NCBI GenBank assembly: GCA_016933785.1
Contig: JAFGAG010000072.1
Location: 1-38,636 of the forward strand
DNA from: Coriobacteriia bacterium
Lineage (GTDB): Bacteria > Actinomycetota > Coriobacteriia > Anaerosomatales > Anaerosomataceae
DNA length: 38,636 nucleotides
Direction of reading: 5' to 3'
In this document: positions 35,958 to 38,636 of the stretch, in pieces
How positions within the stretch are numbered: the stretch's first letter is position 1
Layout: each line of letters begins with the position of its first letter
Notes under the pieces: model-generated
Database searches by the model: none
The model's input: only the letters and a program-made list of their open reading frames with translations
What the model was told of the DNA's origin: nothing
Translations under genes and position numbers: made by a program

Positions 35958-38044
35958 GCTCCCAGCCTGCCAGCGGACTCGAGCGAGTCGGCCACGTGGC
36001 TGAGGCCCAGCTCCTCGAGCGTGGCGCGCGTCGGCCAACCTGTCGCCGTATCCCAGCCTTCAAGCGCGTAGAACTTCGTCTTCCACTCTTCGAACCTCGC
36101 GCGGTCGAGTATCCGACCGGCCACGCTCTTATACGACCAGACGCCGTCCTCGTACACCGGCATGGTGTAGGGAGACTCGTACGTGGTCGTTCCCGGAGCG
36201 GCGCCAGTGAGGTAGTTGTACTCGGCAAACACTTCTACGTCCCGGTGGCGTCCCTGCAGTACCCAGATCGAACGGTCGAGGTTCCAGATCTTCCGACCGA
36301 GCTCCATGCCATCTTCAAAGGTCGTCTGGCCGCCAGTCACCGCGTTGAGGAACTTGGGTTCGCCCTCAGGCGTGATGCCCTCATAGTCGGGACCGTACGG
36401 GTTCACGAAATCGGCCCATGCCCAGTCGCAGTACAGCATCGACTGCTTCCAGAAGCGCGTGTAGTGGCGATGCCAGGCGACCGTCTTGGCCATAGCCTCC
36501 GAGTACACGCCCTCATCGCTGTAGTCGATCATCATCGGGTCATTGTACGGAGCGGTCTTCTTGCCGATGATCTCCGCGAGACGCTCGGCGCTGACAGCCG
36601 GCTCGATGCCGTGAAGGCCACAGATGGTGGGCGTCCAGTACACGTGCCAGTTGAAGTCGTGCTCGTTGATGTCCCGATCTCCGATAAGCGAACCGTACCC
36701 CCACTCGGCCTCGGTGCGGCTGTCGTAGTGGTGTGGAAGGCCGTACTCCTGCAGGGGCAGGATGCCGGACGTCGTGTCCTCCTCCAGCCGCCCCCACTTC
36801 TCTGCACATGCCCCCAGGCCCAGCGCCAGATCGGCTCCGATGTCTGTCTGGCTCAGGATGCTGTCGGCCAGCGCCTGCGCAAAGACAGCCGTACCCCACT
36901 GGTCGAACGGCAGCGATGACTGGATCTCCTTACCCTCACCGATGAGGTCCAGCTCACGAAGGTTCTCCAGCCAGAGCATCGTCGCTTCAAGAGCGAACGT
37001 GTTGAGCCCCGCGCGCTGTAGGATGTTCGCCGCTTTGACCGTCGCGTCGGTGATCTTGCCGTGTGCGGTGCGGTCGTGAGCGTTGTACCAGAACACGTCC
37101 ACGCAACTCGACTCGTTGCCCTCACCTGTCTCGGTGCGCGTACGACAGTTCCTGATGCATGCGGTGCATCCCTGCGGGCGGCTCTTCATTCCCTCGGGCA
37201 TATCGGTGATCGGTGTGATCGTTCCGCCGGGGTTCGACCCGAATGCCACGATACCCATGAGCGAATGTGGATTCTCTGCATTCCCCGCGTACGCGTAACC
37301 GTTCGCCCACAAACGGGCTTCCATCAACGCCTGCGGATCAGCGATCTCGACGCTTCCGGTGCCGAGGACGCTGATGGCTTTCAGGTTCTTGCTGGCGAAC
37401 ACGCCACCGAAGCCACCCTGCCCCGCACCGTTGCCCGCGTCGTGGACGAGTGCTGCCATAGGTCCGAACGTCTCCGCATTGGGACCCGTGGTGACCACGG
37501 CCGGCCGCTGTGTGGTGCGGCCGCTGTCCCTGCCGGTGCCTGCCTCGTTCCACGCGCCCTCGTGATCGAGGACGCTCGCCCAGATCTCTTCCTGCGTCTC
37601 GTAGGTGTCCAATCCCCAGAGTTCACCGGCATCCTCAAAGGTCACGGTACCGTTCACGATGTTGACCCACACCCTTGAGTCTGCCTTGCCGACGACAGCG
37701 ATGCCGTCCCACCCGGCGAACTTCAGTTGTGTCGAGAAGCGCCCGCCGAAGTTCGAGCGGGTATACCAGCCCGTGGGATGCGCCTGGATACCGATCGCTT
37801 GTACTTCGGTGCGCCCGGCAACCGCAGGGGCGAGTGTCCCTGACAGCGGCGAGGTCATGAGCGTGATCACATTCCCTGGATCCGTGCCCTTGACCGTCTT
37901 GTCCTCGCACAGATCCCAGAAGAGCGCTGAGCCGATGCCATGACCGCCGCCCCACTGCTCGTACTTCGCGGTCTCGATTTCCTCGACGGTCTTCGTCGTG
38001 AGGTCGATCTTGAGGATCTTACCTGCATAACCGTTTGCCATCAC
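35954..38044 (-). CDS. Aldehyde:ferredoxin oxidoreductase family tungsten-pterin oxidoreductase (copy 2)
   Basis: GYAGKILKIDLTTKTVEE, NFGGRFSTQLKFAGWDGIAVVGKAD, GNGAGQGGFGGVFASKNLKAISV, CTACIRNC and SMLYCDWAWAD; colinear with copy 1. Confidence 0.93.
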   Translation of the reverse strand: MMANGYAGKILKIDLTTKTVEEIETAKYEQWGGGHGIGSALFWDLCEDKTVKGTDPGNVITLMTSPLSGTLAPAVAGRTEVQAIGIQAHPTGWYTRSNFGGRFSTQLKFAGWDGIAVVGKADSRVWVNIVNGTVTFEDAGELWGLDTYETQEEIWASVLDHEGAWNEAGTGRDSGRTTQRPAVVTTGPNAETFGPMAALVHDAGNGAGQGGFGGVFASKNLKAISVLGTGSVEIADPQALMEARLWANGYAYAGNAENPHSLMGIVAFGSNPGGTITPITDMPEGMKSRPQGCTACIRNCRTRTETGEGNESSCVDVFWYNAHDRTAHGKITDATVKAANILQRAGLNTFALEATMLWLENLRELDLIGEGKEIQSSLPFDQWGTAVFAQALADSILSQTDIGADLALGLGACAEKWGRLEEDTTSGILPLQEYGLPHHYDSRTEAEWGYGSLIGDRDINEHDFNWHVYWTPTICGLHGIEPAVSAERLAEIIGKKTAPYNDPMMIDYSDEGVYSEAMAKTVAWHRHYTRFWKQSMLYCDWAWADFVNPYGPDYEGITPEGEPKFLNAVTGGQTTFEDGMELGRKIWNLDRSIWVLQGRHRDVEVFAEYNYLTGAAPGTTTYESPYTMPVYEDGVWSYKSVAGRILDRARFEEWKTKFYALEGWDTATGWPTRATLEELGLSHVADSLESAGRLGA

Positions 38045-38090
38045 ATACCTCCACTAACGTCCGATGATCCTGATCTGAATGGCCGGTCGA

Positions 38091-38636
38091 TCAGTGGCTC
38101 GAGGTCGAGGCGGGAGCGCCGTCAAAATGGAAGCCCTCCCACGGGGTCCCATTTCGAAGGTCCACGACGTAGCCGGTGTCAGCCTGTTCGGGGACCACGG
38201 ACGTGAAGCTGATCGCGTGCATCGGGCAGACCGCCTCGCACGCCCGCGTTCCATCCGGTCCGCCTTCCTGGCTCCAGTGCGGTGTGTCCAGACACAGGTC
38301 GCACTTCTGCGCGTGCTTGTCCTCGAAGTTCCACAGAGCCCGCGACGGCGTGAACGGGCACGCGTTCACGCAGCGCTCGCAGCCGATGCACTTGGCCTCA
38401 TCGATCGTGCGCACGCCTGTGTCGGTGTCGACGTGCATCGCACCGGTGGGGCACGCCTCCACGCACGCCGGGTACGGACACTGTCGACACTGGTTGATCT
38501 GGATGTCGTTCGGGAAGCTCGCGAAGGGGTTCTGGACGATCTGGATCCTTGAGAGCGAGTGATTCGTCACACCGTGGTGGGTAAGTGAACACGCCATCAT
38601 GCAACTCGTGCACCCGGAGCACTTCTTGGTGTCCAC
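38091..38636 (-). CDS. 4Fe-4S ferredoxin-type electron-transfer subunit (copy 2; N-terminus beyond window)
   Basis: KCSGCTSCMMACSLTHHGV...CRQCPYPACVEACPTGAMHVD...CIGCERCVNACP, colinear with the 30410-31153 product. Confidence 0.9.
   Translation of the reverse strand: MDTKKCSGCTSCMMACSLTHHGVTNHSLSRIQIVQNPFASFPNDIQINQCRQCPYPACVEACPTGAMHVDTDTGVRTIDEAKCIGCERCVNACPFTPSRALWNFEDKHAQKCDLCLDTPHWSQEGGPDGTRACEAVCPMHAISFTSVVPEQADTGYVVDLRNGTPWEGFHFDGAPASTSSH

Noticed and set aside
35930-36919. 329-aa plus-strand ORF
   Set aside because: Antisense to AOR2; repeated shadow-ORF features also seen opposite AOR1 (28566-29393).
1-38636. Search for tRNA, rRNA, transposase, integrase, phage, toxin-antitoxin or CRISPR-Cas genes
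   Set aside because: None recognised by reading; the Fic-like protein was considered as a toxin but lacks the catalytic motif and any visible antitoxin partner.

Overview
High-GC bacterial window, probably actinobacterial (inferred from GC content, codon style, CWB2 surface protein and MobA-FdhD layout). It is dominated by tungsten/molybdenum pterin biology. Positions 9470 down to 1 form one long minus-strand array: tupA-tupB-tupC (tungstate uptake), a MobA-FdhD fusion, moeA, a small CxxxC-tailed protein, mobB, moaA, moaC, a MOSC protein, a MogA/MoaB-type protein and a cysteine desulfurase-like protein. A strong candidate Moco/Tuco-type riboswitch sits directly before tupA, with a LysR regulator upstream. 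Positions 27.9-38.6 kb carry two paralogous aldehyde:ferredoxin oxidoreductase (AOR)-family operons with Fe-S partner subunits, one with a di-haem cytochrome b. Each ends in a small uncharacterised protein, and the two small proteins appear to be related to each other. Between the operons lie a degenerate Fic-domain/winged-helix protein, a B12-binding radical SAM protein and a hairpin-dense intergenic region. In between are a Fur-family regulator with a perfect operator-like palindrome and a CbiMQO metal ECF transporter, a CHAP/CWB2 surface protein, an SDR, a DUF1801-like protein, a peptide ABC transporter operon bracketed by two near-duplicate binding proteins in inverted orientation, and a NatAB-like ABC exporter. 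I saw no tRNA, rRNA, CRISPR array or mobile element. All family names come from reading the translations and recalled motifs; no database searches were run.
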